From: Ophioderma brevispina
Lineage: Eukaryota; Echinodermata; Ophiuroidea; Amphilepidida; Ophiodermatidae
NCBI GenBank assembly: GCA_023653785.1
Contig: JAMKCH010022281.1
Span: 1 to 64,000 of the forward strand
Direction: 5' to 3'
DNA length: 64,000 bases
The notes beneath the pieces were generated by a model, which saw nothing but the letters and a program-made list of their open reading frames with translations, did not search any database and was not told the origin of the DNA. Position 1 is the stretch's first letter, and the number at the start of each line of letters is the position of its first letter. Shown here one piece after another: positions 35,695 through 46,625 of the stretch. The position numbers were made by a program, and so were the translations under genes.

Positions 35695-36902
35695 CCGTTC
35701 TTCAATCCTTAGGACGTGCCAAAAATACAATTTAACTTACTTTATATTTCCCCCGTACAAACCTTGCCCTAATATTTATTGATAAAAATAGGATGCATTA
35801 AGTGGAAAAAATGTTGTTTTTAAGATCCTACCAAAAAATTCACTAACTACTTGTGTTATTACGGGCATACGTGGTACAAGTTGTAGATCAATCGCATTCA
35901 TGTTTTACAGCAGTTTTCCCACACATTTTGATCCCAAAAAAATTATATACCAAATATCAGGAAAACAAACGTGAGCCAATAATCGAATGCGCTTACGGAC
36001 TTTAAGACATAGGTGTCTCCCTTCACTGTCATTACCCAAAATAAGCTTAAATACAAATTGGAGGCCGGGGCCCCAGAACCAGGAAATATATTATACCTTT
36101 AATCGCAATCATGTTCTTCAGCAGTTTTCCCACACATTTTTTAATGTTCTGTATGATATAATATTTTTTAGTTATTACAATTATAATTTCTTGGATGTTC
36201 GAAAATTTCCAGCTTAACATCCCATTGAAAACTCTTTCTCATTTAAATACGTTTAAATCTTCAACTATTAGAGTTTTTTATCGATCGTAGATCAGTCACT
36301 TAAAACAACCTTATAGATAACCCCATTTACGTGTCGTCTTGGCACACAGCGCCGGCCATTGTTGAATCTTGGCAAACCTTGGCAATCTTCACTGCGCTAG
36401 GGAGTTATCAACCACATCATAATCGGCAGAGCGTGGGAAAATCCACGTACACACAGTGTCAGATAGCGTTGATTCGGATTTTTTGTACATTGCGGTACAC
36501 TGGAGATTGCGCAAAATACTTAGCCTATCGTAACGATTTACGCACAAAAATATTCCTAACTAAATTGTCTAGTTAGCTGACTAGTTTATAATATAGGTTT
36601 ATTTTTGAAAAAAGACGAAAAAACGTGAAAAATACGATCCATACAAGCATTTTCAGCATTTTTTCATTTTTATCAGCTGGCTCAATTATCGATTGCTGCT
36701 GTCAAGTCATGCCACACCCAAGGCACTCAAAAACTAGTGAGCTAACGGGTGTTTTTTGTGAGGAACCCGTTTCTAACATCAGATCGACCACCTGATTCGT
36801 CGATTTCGCGATATCCAGGGTACCGCGAAACGGTTTTTTTTATTCCTTGTTCAAGCCTTTAACACAGCGTTTGGCTGCTGGGGAGTCCCATGACGTACCG
36901 CA

Positions 36903-37111
36903 TGTCTAAGAATAGCCGGCCAATTAGCGATGCGGATACGGTATAGGTGGCGCTTTGGACCGGGGGGAGCAGTACAGATGCTATAACAGTGAAAACCTCT
37001 AGTTTATGTTCATGTCAGCGCAATGTCTAAGACATACCGGCCAATTAGCGATGCAGATATGGAATAGTCGGCGCTGTGACCGCAGCAGTACAGATGCTTA
37101 CAGTTAAAAAC
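36903..37111. repeat. Two direct repeats of about 120-bp spacing
   Basis: TGTCTAAGAATAGCCGGCCA, AATTAGCGATGCGGATA and AGCAGTACAGATGCT recur at about 37023-37100 with small changes. The second copy runs into the LINE tail. Confidence 0.7.
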
Positions 37112-37492
37112 ATCTATTCACTGGAGCCTTGCAGCGGCAGGCGTCCGCTATATTTGTGGTGTGTATGACTGGAAAGCAATTGTTACCATTCTTCTTCATC
37201 AGCTCAACCTTGACCAACTAGCTACCCGGAGAACATTCACCAATGTACTATTACTACATAGTACCAACAAACTCGTGAATGTCAATTTCCACCCCGTGGT
37301 AACCTTCACCCACTACCAGGCAGATCAGGTCATCCACGCTTCGTTATCACCTCACCCATTTCAAGCGTCAAGAGACTCATATAAATTTTCATTCTTCATT
37401 CGCACATCCCAATATGGAACAGACTCCCGCTGGAAGCAGTGACAGCGCCATCAGTTGCAACATCCCTCAGTGGCCCTCCAGCGGTGAGGTGA
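37100..37492 (+). pseudogene. LINE reverse-transcriptase C-terminal fragment, frameshifted
   Basis: Segments in three frames give the tail of a non-LTR retrotransposon ORF2. VKNIYSLE then LQRQAS come first, then YICGVYDWKAIVTILLHQLN and LDQLATRR, then FSFFIRTS, and after a shift at about 37409 PIWNRLPLEAVTAPSVATSL to a TGA at 37490-37492. The order QR-A...LNLDQL-RR...FFPRT-P-WNRLP is characteristic of Jockey/CR1-type elements. No polymerase motif or endonuclease is present. At least two frameshifts show it is dead. It lies in the stretch of unit 1 that unit 3 lacks. Confidence 0.7.
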
Positions 37493-38300
37493 TTGCAACC
37501 ACCGCTACGCACCAGCAACTCATAAGTGGTTGTGGTGTTTTTTTGCACATTTTTTCTCTTCGCACCTCAACAACTGCATCATCGTGATTGCAACCCTCTC
37601 CGGGGACAAGTGAAAGCTTCTAGGAGTTTATTCATCAAACATCAAGCCATGGGAGCTTACATGGTGTGAGATGTTTTTTCAAGCTGGGGAATTAGTTGCA
37701 GCATGGCGGCGCTAGCCTCCGTGGACTGCATGGTGAACTCAAATGTTTCTGGTTTGTTGAATATACGCTGTATCATAAATCCTGTGAAATTCGCCTGCTG
37801 ATGTGGTCATGTGGACTAATAAAGCTTAATAAATCTCGATGGTAGTGGAGTAATGAACTCATAAACTGAACAGTAGTGGTGTTTTCAAACAAAACGTGAC
37901 CTATAGTTAAGAAAAAAAAAGTCGAACACCGATTACCTAAGCAAAACATAGTGCATAGTTCTCGAGGGTAGATTTCTGAAGGTTGACAAGTTTGTAAAAA
38001 CGCTAGTTCGATATTAAAACGGACACTTCATACACAGTACGTGAATAACATTTCAAGACTATTTTATCAAATTTTGATGTCTTGTATACTGGCTTACTAC
38101 CTAGCGAGCAAAGTTGCCGAACCGAAGTAACTTACAGCAGAGTACGTTCCAGTTACTGATTTTTTCGTTGTCTTCATAGTTTTGCCTATATTCCTTCTGA
38201 ATTTATTTGTGTATTTATTTATTTGTGCCTGGTCTCTATACTATTGTAAATCCGTCTGCATGTGAATTAGCGTAAACAAAAAGCTGAAACACACTTTATT

Positions 38301-38746
38301 CATATCTTTTTCTAAGCTTTGTATATCGAATTCGCCATCAGCTTTGTATTGGATACAGTTTCATGTGTCGACCTTTAAGGAATAAAATCTGCAATCCTTC
38401 GTGAGAAGGTAATGTTTTGTAGTGTATTTTTAACTTCTGTAGGCAGTGGAATATTTCTTCGATGAAAGAAATACTATACAAAGTTGTCGTCACGCGTCAC
38501 CGATTTCCACTGCAATAAATGTAATATCAGATGTAAACTGAAGCGGTACGGGTTGCGTAGGCGAAGACTGCACGCTCTCTCTCTCTCTCTCCCTCTCTCT
38601 CGCTCTCTTTCTCTCTCTCTCTCTCTCTCTAAGCTGCTCATAGAATGAAAACATATATATGTTTAGTCTTAAAGATGCACCGTATTATGCATTAAAGCCG
38701 ATATATTGCTGACATTAAATGACTTTTTTTTTTTTTTTTTTTTTTT
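38301..38746. repeat. 446-bp direct duplication, copy 1
   Basis: It begins CATATCTTTTTCTAAGCTTT and ends before the T23 run. Almost identical to 38747-39226, but it lacks about 40 bases just before the (CT)n microsatellite. A third, diverged copy is at about 46215-46620. Confidence 0.9.
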
Positions 38747-39226
38747 CATATCTTTTTCTAAGCTTTGTATATCGAATTCGCCATCAGCTTTGTATTGGAT
38801 ACAGTTTCATGTGTCGACCTTTAAGGAATAAAATCTGCAATCCTTCGTGAGAAGGTAATGTTTTGTAGTGTATTTTTAACTTCTGTAGGCAGTGGAATAT
38901 TTCTTCGATGAAAGAAATACTATACAAAGTTGTCGTCACGCGTCACCGATTTCCACTGCAATAAACGTAATATCAGATGTAAACTGAAGCGGTACGGGTT
39001 GCGTAGGCGAAGACTGCACGCTTTTACATAAATGTCTTGTTCCTTTTAAACTGAATTTCTCTCTCTCTCTCCCTCTCTCTCGCTCTCTTTCTCTTTCTCT
39101 CTCTCTCACTCTCTCTCTCTCTCTAAGCTGCTCATAGAATGAAAACATATATAGGTTTAGTCTTAAAGATGCACCGTATTATGCATTAAAGCCGATATAT
39201 TGCTGACATTAAATGACTTTCTTGTA
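38747..39226. repeat. 446-bp direct duplication, copy 2
   Basis: Same sequence as copy 1 plus CTTTTACATAAATGTCTTG and the following 20 bases near 39020. It holds a (CT)n microsatellite at about 39058-39124, whose complement encodes a spurious Arg-Glu repeat. Confidence 0.9.
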
Positions 39227-40055
39227 TAAAATTTAGAAAATGCCCAAACATCCGATTTGTGCTGGTACTAAAATTCCTAATTGATTATTGCTTTCATGAT
39301 TTTTTTCAAGTATGATACCAGTTAATAATTGTTACATATGCGTACCTTCTTTATGAAATTCAAAAATCATGTGTTTCGGACTTCTCTTTTCTAAACATAA
39401 ATAACTAGCTACTTTTTAAGTTTTCAAAACTAACATTTTCATGAGAAGATACACACATACAATCAAACATGATTAGGAACACTGCATATGTTTTATATCA
39501 GTGCTATACTCATAGTTTACTTAATATAGGTGACCAAAGATGCATTCAAATAGTTCTTTTGCGCAACCCCGCAAACTGCTTAAATTGGCATCCAATATTA
39601 TATCATTACTTAAAGAGAGTTTCATCCAAATTTAGTCCATTGCTACTTCGTCTGTTGACACTTTGAGGAACACTACCTCACCTTAACCATAGAAACCCAT
39701 TAACAGTAGTAAACTCAATATGTTGAGTTCTAAGTATACTTAATACGTATCCGGACTTTCAAACGAATTACGCGGCCGTATCTCCATTTGAGAGTTGATT
39801 CACTTTTCTTCTTTGAATAACCTAAAACTCCAACTCATATACGCATCTATGTAAAGAAAACCAGACTTTGGCAGTACATTACCTACTTTCAAAAAGTCTT
39901 ATATACATAATACCCCGGACATAATACTAAATGTTAGCGGAATGCTAGAATCTTAATGGTAGTGTATAGTGCAAACAAAAGTTACACGTTTATTGCAAGT
40001 GAAGAAAATCCATTTGGTCGAATGAAAATATCTGTCTTAATAGGTAGTGTTTATA

Positions 40056-40106
40056 GATTAATCAAAATCATAGATATATATTAAAATCTATGGTTTTGAT
40101 TAAATC
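40056..40106. repeat. Palindrome, 20-bp arms
   Basis: GATTAATCAAAATCATAGAT and its near-perfect complement (one extra base) flank a 10-base AT loop. It is the unit-2 equivalent of 33847-33894, and it is repeated at 41052-41102. Confidence 0.9.
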
Positions 40107-40135
40107 ATAAAATGTTGTGATTAATGACAGTTAAT

Positions 40136-40218
40136 AACTGCTTCTTCATATTTGGGCGATATTGCATGTTTTATCTATAAAGATATAAATGTATAATCGC
40201 CCAGCATTAAGAAGAGTT
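40136..40218. repeat. 83-bp hairpin with GGGCGAT/ATCGCCC core
   Basis: AACTGCTTCTTC and GGGCGAT are mirrored by ATCGCCC and AAGAAGAGTT. The diverged unit-1 equivalent, about 33735-33810, keeps a similar fold with different bases. It could be a minimal palindromic element. Confidence 0.75.
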
Positions 40219-40300
40219 ACAAATATGGATATACCATGTCAGATACGCATATTATACTGTAAAAGATCAGCATGGCGAATCGAGTCCGAAAAATGCAGTG

Positions 40301-40744
40301 TAAAGGAGAACCTGTATCAAAAAAAACTTAAACAATATACGCTACTAAAATAATTATGGAACACATATGGAGTGGTTTCATGGGATAATGGAATTAACTA
40401 AACATAAAACGAATTAAAAGCATGTTGTCTGGACCATGCGCTAGTTGAAATTCGTGCTACTGTATATGGGATATGTATCTGTGTTATGCGATAGGACGGC
40501 AAGTAGCGTCATACATCTTCACACTGAGGATTTATGTGTATTTCCTAGGCATATGACCTAAACGTGCCGGTAGTATCGCATAACACGTTATACACTAGCG
40601 CGATTTTAAATAGCCGTGGTCAGACTAAATGGTTTTAATTCATTGTTATGGTTATATAAGTCGTTTTTATTGAAACCATGCTAAGGGCAAATAAAATTTT
40701 ATGGTGGAATGTTTAATATTATTCGTTGTACGGGTTCTCCTTTA
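40301..40744. mobile_element. MITE, TAAAGGAGAACC ends (first tandem copy)
   Basis: Left end TAAAGGAGAACCTGTA. Right end TACGGGTTCTCCTTTA, an inverted repeat with one mismatch. The orthologous place in unit 1 (about 33672-33690, read on the minus strand) runs directly from GGGTCCGTAAATGAG to GTTAAGGTATATGATT, with no insertion. The target may have been TTAA or TA. The element has no transposase frame. Confidence 0.8.
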
Positions 40745-41296
40745 ACGTATATGATTAATTCAAAATTAGAGGTGAGATAGAGGGGATAGATATTTTAAAT
40801 GAGCTTTAGGTTGAAGAGTTCAATGTTGTGTGATATATGCATCTATGTAAAGAAAACCAGACTTTGGCAGTACATTACCTACTTTCAAAAAGTCTTATAT
40901 ACATAATACCCCGGACATAATACTAAATGTTAGCGGAATGCTAGAATCTTAATGGTAGTGTATAGTGCAAACAAAAGTTACACGTTTATTGCAAGTGAAG
41001 AAAATCCATTTGGTCGAATGAAAATATCTGTCTTAATAGGTAGTGTTTATAGATTAATCAAAATCATAGATATATATTAAAATCTATGGTTTTGATTAAA
41101 TCATAAAATGTTGTGATTAATGACAGTTAATAACTGCTTCTTCATATTTGGGCGATATTGCATGTTTTATCTATAAAGATATAAATGTATAATCGCCCAG
41201 CATTAAGAAGAGTTACAAATATGGATATACCATGTCAGATACGCATATTATACTGTAAAAGATCAGCATGGCGAATCGAGTCCGAAAAATGCAGTG

Positions 41297-41739
41297 TAAA
41301 GGAGAACCTGTATCAAAAAAAACTTAAACAATATACGCTACTAAAATAATTATGGAACACATATGGAGTGGTTTCATGGGATAATGGAATTAACTAAACA
41401 TAAACGAATTAAAAGCATGTTGTCTGGACCATGCGCTAGTTGAAATTCGTGCTACTGTATATGGGATATGTATCTGTGTTATGCGATAGGACGGCAAGTA
41501 GCGTCATACATCTTCACACTGAGGATTTATGTGTATTTCCTAGGCATATGACCTAAACGTGCCGGTAGTATCGCATAACACGTTATACACTAGCGCGATT
41601 TTAAATAGCCGTGGTCAGACTAAATGGTTTTAATTCATTGTTATGGTTATATAAGTCGTTTTTATTGAAACCATGCTAAGGGCAAATAAAATTTTATGGT
41701 GGAATGTTTAATATTATTCGTTGTACGGGTTCTCCTTTA
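41297..41739. mobile_element. MITE, TAAAGGAGAACC ends (second tandem copy)
   Basis: The same element as 40301-40744, duplicated as part of the 996-bp tandem repeat rather than by a second insertion. Confidence 0.8.
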
Positions 41740-42559
41740 ACGTATATGATTAATTCAAAATTAGAGGTGAGATAGAGGGGATAGATATTTTAAATGAGCT
41801 TTAGGTTGAAGAGTTCAATGTTGTGTGATATATGCTATATTCTTACGACTCTTTCTTGGAGATTTTACCATTAGGGCCCTATGTTTAAAATTACCATTAA
41901 TAATAATGTAATACAAGTTGCGAATAATTTTGAGAAGTAGGTACAGGTCTGTCAAGATTCCCTTTTTATCATCCTGTAAAACCCGATCACCAACAAGACT
42001 TTATGTTCAGCAATCGAGGTCTCGTCTTTCTGAATGTGGATAAATTCGTAGCTTAAAATCAAACTGAACAAAAAATTCCAGTTGAAAAAAAAATGCCAAT
42101 TTACTGCCATTTGATAATGAGTATGTATTTTAAACGATCGGGTGCAATTTTTTTTAACGACATAATCAAAACAGTCTTTTAAAATTTATTTGCTAAAGAC
42201 GGACTTCGTTACATTAGAAAAGGCGTTCTATCAAATTGAGCTTGGATCTAACTGGTTCCTTTTCCTTCCTCTATCCGATTTCATATAAAACATTGTCTGT
42301 GACCCCCCCCAATAATTTCTTACCACTGGACACATCCGGCCAAGGGAAAACAATTCGGACTAAATATAGCGAACAAGGGGGCCAAAGCAAACTGCTATAG
42401 AAGGCGGCTGATCAGGGAATTGGAGAGCTCGTATTTATCATGTGTTTTTGGACAGTTGTTCTTTGCGGACCTTATCACTAACCATACATCTTGATCGCTT
42501 TTGCTATGCGCTACCATCTTTAATTAAATTGTGTGTAGAAGTACATGGCTACTTCAAGG

Positions 42560-43125
42560 GGGAGAAAGGAGAACGGGGAAAAATAGGTACGTCCACTGTC
42601 TTGAGCGCTCACCGTCTGCTTTCTCTTGATTCCGTTTCGCCTCTCCTCCCACTTCCTTTAGTTGTATTGTTATGCCCGCTACCTAACCCCCTCTCCTGTT
42701 TTTACCCTTCCCCCCAATCATTTCACACCCCACTTCCTCTTTTTCGTTTCCTTTTCCTATCCCCCCAACCCGTTTCTTTTTTCTTTTTTCCCTTCCCTTT
42801 CAGCGCCCCCGCGATTTTCTTTTTCCACATCTTTTCCTATCTCCTCTTTCTCTGCCTCCTTTCTTTCCTAATGCTTCATAAATTTCCTCTGCGTATTAAG
42901 TTATTGATCCTCAGCCTTTTTACACTCTCAGCAGTTGCTCTCTCCCATTCCCGCACCCTCTCCTCTATTCCCTGCGAACTCGACTTCCGCGTTATCACCC
43001 CCTCGCATTTTATTCCATCTTTCGCAACATCGTTTGCCCTTTCATTTTACCTTGCTACTCAGCTGCCGCTGTCCACCTCCTTTCCCCCACCCCCCCCCTA
43101 ACCCCCTTCTCCCAATGGGCTCCCC
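42560..43125. repeat. Pyrimidine-rich insert in inverted block X of unit 2
   Basis: About 480 bp in which the plus strand is almost only C and T (42600-43120), preceded by GGGGGAGAAAGGAG and followed by CCCCCTTCTCCC. Unit 1 lacks it: there ACATGGCTA-like sequence continues directly toward ATATCCGATGT. The 219-codon Ser/Pro/Leu/Phe-rich frame here follows from base composition and is not taken as a gene. Confidence 0.7.
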
Positions 43126-44045
43126 TGATATTCGATGTTGACACGGCCACTGGGGCTATATTGCACTGGGATTTAGAGAACGTCAAGTAAACGAACAAGA
43201 GAAGGACAGAAAGTAACGAGAGATCGCGGTGTTATATTAAGAGAGGCTGATGTTATTCAATCGCACATGAGAAACTAGGATGTGGTAGCGGGACTACAGT
43301 ACGAGATGTCTTTGAAACGACAGACAGACACAAGAGAAGCTTGATTTATACAGCAAAGCGTCATTTTTATTTTGTTCAAATCAGAATCTTTCAGGACATC
43401 AGAGTTTCTATCGATTGACGACAAAAATTCCATGGTTAAACCAACATTTGATCAAGAATAAATCCCCGAATCTGTCACTATGTTAGACTTGGTTAACTTT
43501 TAACTCTGCGATTACTAAAACCTCCGTTAGCTCTTTTTCTAGCTTCTCTGTACCTAGCAAAAACAACACTTTTTATTATTTCATCTAAATGATGTCATTA
43601 CTGTATACATTGGGGATTCATTGCTCGGATGGGCCAATCGGGTGTCCAATATAAGTGTGTTTGTATGATTTATATATTGGCACGAGACGAGTTTCGATAT
43701 TTTGGATAGTCTTACAGGCCAAGCTTGAGCCCGAATTTATTGGGTCACCTTAAAGTACAGGACTCACGATATATTATTTGTTTTTTTCAGTCCAATGAGG
43801 CTAGATTAGTCCCAGATAATTAGTAAGAAAGCCATTGTGATGAATTTTATTTTTAATCTCCTAGAATTTCAATCTGCACTATTTTTGTTTATTTTTTTAA
43901 CTTTGAAATTACCAATATAAGAAAAAAACATAAAGCGAATAAAGCTTACACATTTTGAAAAATAATTCTTCTTTTCGCGAATTAAACAGTTTTGAACTCC
44001 AAGGAGTTCATTATTTTCATCATTTCCAATTCCACTATTTCAACA

Positions 44046-46625
44046 TATCAAGTCATATTGTTTGAAGAGAATTTCATCTGAATTTGCCCATAGCTGCTTC
44101 ATTGGTGATACTTTTGAGGACACTACCCCTCACCTTAAAGTAACCCTAACCATATTTCCCTTTGAGACCGTTGATTAACTGTTCTTCCTGGTAACCTACC
44201 AATCCAAACTCAATTCGAGATCTATGTAAAGAAAACCACTTTTTGACTGTCATTTTACCTACATTCAAAAGGTCTATTTAAATATTATAAATCTAGGACC
44301 CGTAACGGAAAGTGTCACAGTGAAAAAAGTGAAAATCCATTGGTAAGCGTGAAAGATTACTGTAATAGGGTAGTGTTTATAGATTAATCCAAAACCAGGG
44401 ATATTTGAAAGCATGGTTTGATTAATCTATCAGTCGTTTGTGATTAATGAACGTTTCATAAACTCTTCTTTGAAACGACAGACATCAAGAAGGTGGCTTG
44501 ATGTTATACAGCAAGGTCATTTTCTTGGTACAAATTAAAATTCGTCAGGCATCAGAGTTTTACTAGTGTGACGACAAAAATTCCAATGGTTAACCAACAC
44601 TTGATCAAGAATAATCCGGAATCTGTCATTCTCTGTTACGTACTTGGTGGGGCTTAATCTTAAAACTGCCCATTCGCTCAAATAGCACATTTATTATTTT
44701 CATCTATAGGGATTCAGTGCTCGAATTATCCAATCCCGGTTGTCCAATATTAATTACTGTTGCGTTTCTATGGTTTATATATTGGCACGAGCGAAGTGAA
44801 GATATTTTGACAGTCTTCAGAAGAAACTGTTTGCGTCTGAATTTGATGGGTCAAGTTAAAGGACATGAATCACGATAATATTTTCTCATTCAGTCAATCA
44901 GTCCCAGATAATTTTTAGGATATGCAATTTGTGATATTTTGATTTTTAATTGCAAATCATTTTTTTTAAAAATACAATATGAGCAAAAACTGAAGCGAAT
45001 ATAGTTCACGCAGCAATTTAAGTAATGGGAGCTTTCACTATAAGCCATAAAATCTCATTCCCCTGGCGCAGTTTAATAGCTTGAAATTTCACCAGTATAG
45101 TGTATTCATCCACCTCCTGTATTTTAGTATGATTTAGGATACCCAGAGCATGGCATGGTCAGCTGTTGTTAACATGGTCCATCCAAGGCTAATGAACCGG
45201 GCCATTGCAAGCTTAGCATGCCTTTACCTCATAGTGTTTTTTCCTCTTGCGCCAATGTCTGAGAGCGACAGCCAGCCGTTATTCAAAGCATACCATGTGT
45301 ATTGCTAATCCACACTATTTAAAGGTGCTTTGTGATTTCAGCACCTTCTGTTTATTCAGTTAACTAGATAATTGAAAAAGTTATCACAAAAATTTGGTTG
45401 ATCCAGATCTTGCGGTTTTTGTTAAGGGTCATTGCTTTTTCCCACGGTCCATAGGCCACTGTATTAAAAACAAAAAAACAGTTAACATTAAAAAAAAAAA
45501 CTGAGAATTCTACAGAAACGACCGAATCTACTCGTAAGATTAGGTACACATGGATTACTAAGGATAACGGTTCAGATGATATCAAATCTCAACTTGTTTG
45601 AGGTACGTCGGGGGTACGAGGGTGATGGATCATGAAATGCCCCTTTAAATTCACATAAAAGTTAAATTAGTTAAAGGTCATTCTGGGGATTGTCCTTTAG
45701 AGTGCTTCAGTTGGATAAAATAATTCCATATTGTATATGTGATAATTTCATAACAGAAACAAGCTATATATTTGTTATACATTATATTTCAATGTGTAAC
45801 TTAGAGCGTAAAGATAGGATTTCCATAGGCATGCTTGTACATTTTGACCTCAATTGTTGACATTCATAAGATGCAAAGTTATATATTTCCTGGTCTTCCT
45901 GGTGACTAAATGGAACATTTAAGACCATTTGAACGGTAGCTGGAACCATCGAAACCATTTGCCTCAGGATGACCTTGAAACATTTTACCCTTTATCTTTT
46001 ACACTATCATCCAGAGATAAGGCAAACTATGCAGAATATACCCTTCTTCATCCTTGGAGTGCCAAAAATGCTGGAATAGATTGGTACAATTTAACCTACT
46101 TTTATTTCCCGTACACATCCCCATATTTATTGTAAAATAGGATGCAGTGAATGAAAAAAACAACGTGGTGTGAATGTTGTTACCCCCCCCCCCCAAAAAA
46201 AACAACTTTATTTTCATATTTTATCTAAGCTTTGGGGTATAATCGAATTTTGGCCATCGCTTTGTATTGGATGGCCATTTCATGTGTCGCCTTTCAGAAT
46301 GGAATCTGCAATCTCTCCAGGATAAGTTAAATGTTGTGTATTGTATTTTTACTTCTTAGACAGTGGAATATTCTTCGATGAAAGAATCTTCACGAAGTTG
46401 TCGTCGCCGATTTCCACTGCAATAAAATATAATAATCAAAAATCTGGGTTGCGTGGGCGAATACTGCATGCTTTTACACATAACATGTCTTTGTGTCTTT
46501 TAACCTGATTCTCTCTTTCTCTTTTCTCTTACTTTTAAGTGTGTCACAGTCAGCGCATACAAAAAGCTCTTTATAGAAAGCAAAAATTAGTTTAGTGCAG
46601 CACCGTATAAATTGGGTAAAAGGTC
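44046..46625. repeat. Composite repeat, unit 3 (L, short inverted X, R)
   Basis: L fragment 44065-44345 matches 30781-31130. X, shortened and in the unit-2 orientation, spans about 44346-44760 (it lacks the equivalents of 40200-43300). R runs from about 44880 to 46625. An insertion of about 270 bp at 45395-45660 splits the foldback element seen whole at 35267-35694. Single-base gaps relative to units 1 and 2 are numerous. Confidence 0.7.

Larger units (their letters stand above)
30101..39226. repeat. Composite repeat, unit 1 (order L-X-R)
   Basis: Block L (30101-31130) matches 39229-40000 and, in part, 44065-44345. Block X (about 31778-33965) matches about 40005-43660 in the opposite orientation. 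Block R (about 34100-35820 and 38301-39226) matches 44880-46625, and its first part also matches 43790-44040. Unit 1 has about 2.5 kb (35820-38300) inside R that unit 3 lacks; this holds the LINE tail. Confidence 0.75.
39843..41835. repeat. 996-bp near-perfect tandem duplication
   Basis: GCATCTATGTAAAGAAAACC begins at 39843 and again at 40839; the copies end at GTGATATATGC (40840 and 41835). The only clear difference I saw is one A in a homopolymer near 40402/41401. Such identity contrasts with the heavy divergence between composite units, so the duplication is very recent or an assembly artefact. Confidence 0.95.
39227..44045. repeat. Composite repeat, unit 2 (order L, inverted X, R truncated)
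   Basis: L (39229-40000) is in the same orientation as in unit 1. X then runs backwards: 40005 onward matches the complement of 33960, 42310-42470 matches the complement of 32690-32830, and 43600-43650 matches the complement of 31780-31830. R resumes in the original direction at about 43790 and stops near 44040. X is enlarged here by the 996-bp duplication, the 444-bp element and the pyrimidine-rich insert. Confidence 0.75.

Noticed and set aside
38936..39148. Arg-Glu repeat frame on the minus strand
   Set aside because: Translation of the (CT)n microsatellite.
42442..43101. 219-codon open frame, Ser/Pro/Leu/Phe-rich, with a short GEKGERGKIG segment
   Set aside because: It coincides with a pure C/T tract that produces such residues by composition, open frames occur in more than one phase, and the sister unit lacks the segment. 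The collagen-like segment is only ten residues.
30101..46625. LTR retrotransposon suggested by long direct repeats
   Set aside because: No gag, protease, reverse transcriptase or integrase lies between the repeats; there is no primer-binding site and no TG...CA termini. Three units and an inverted block do not fit LTR structure.
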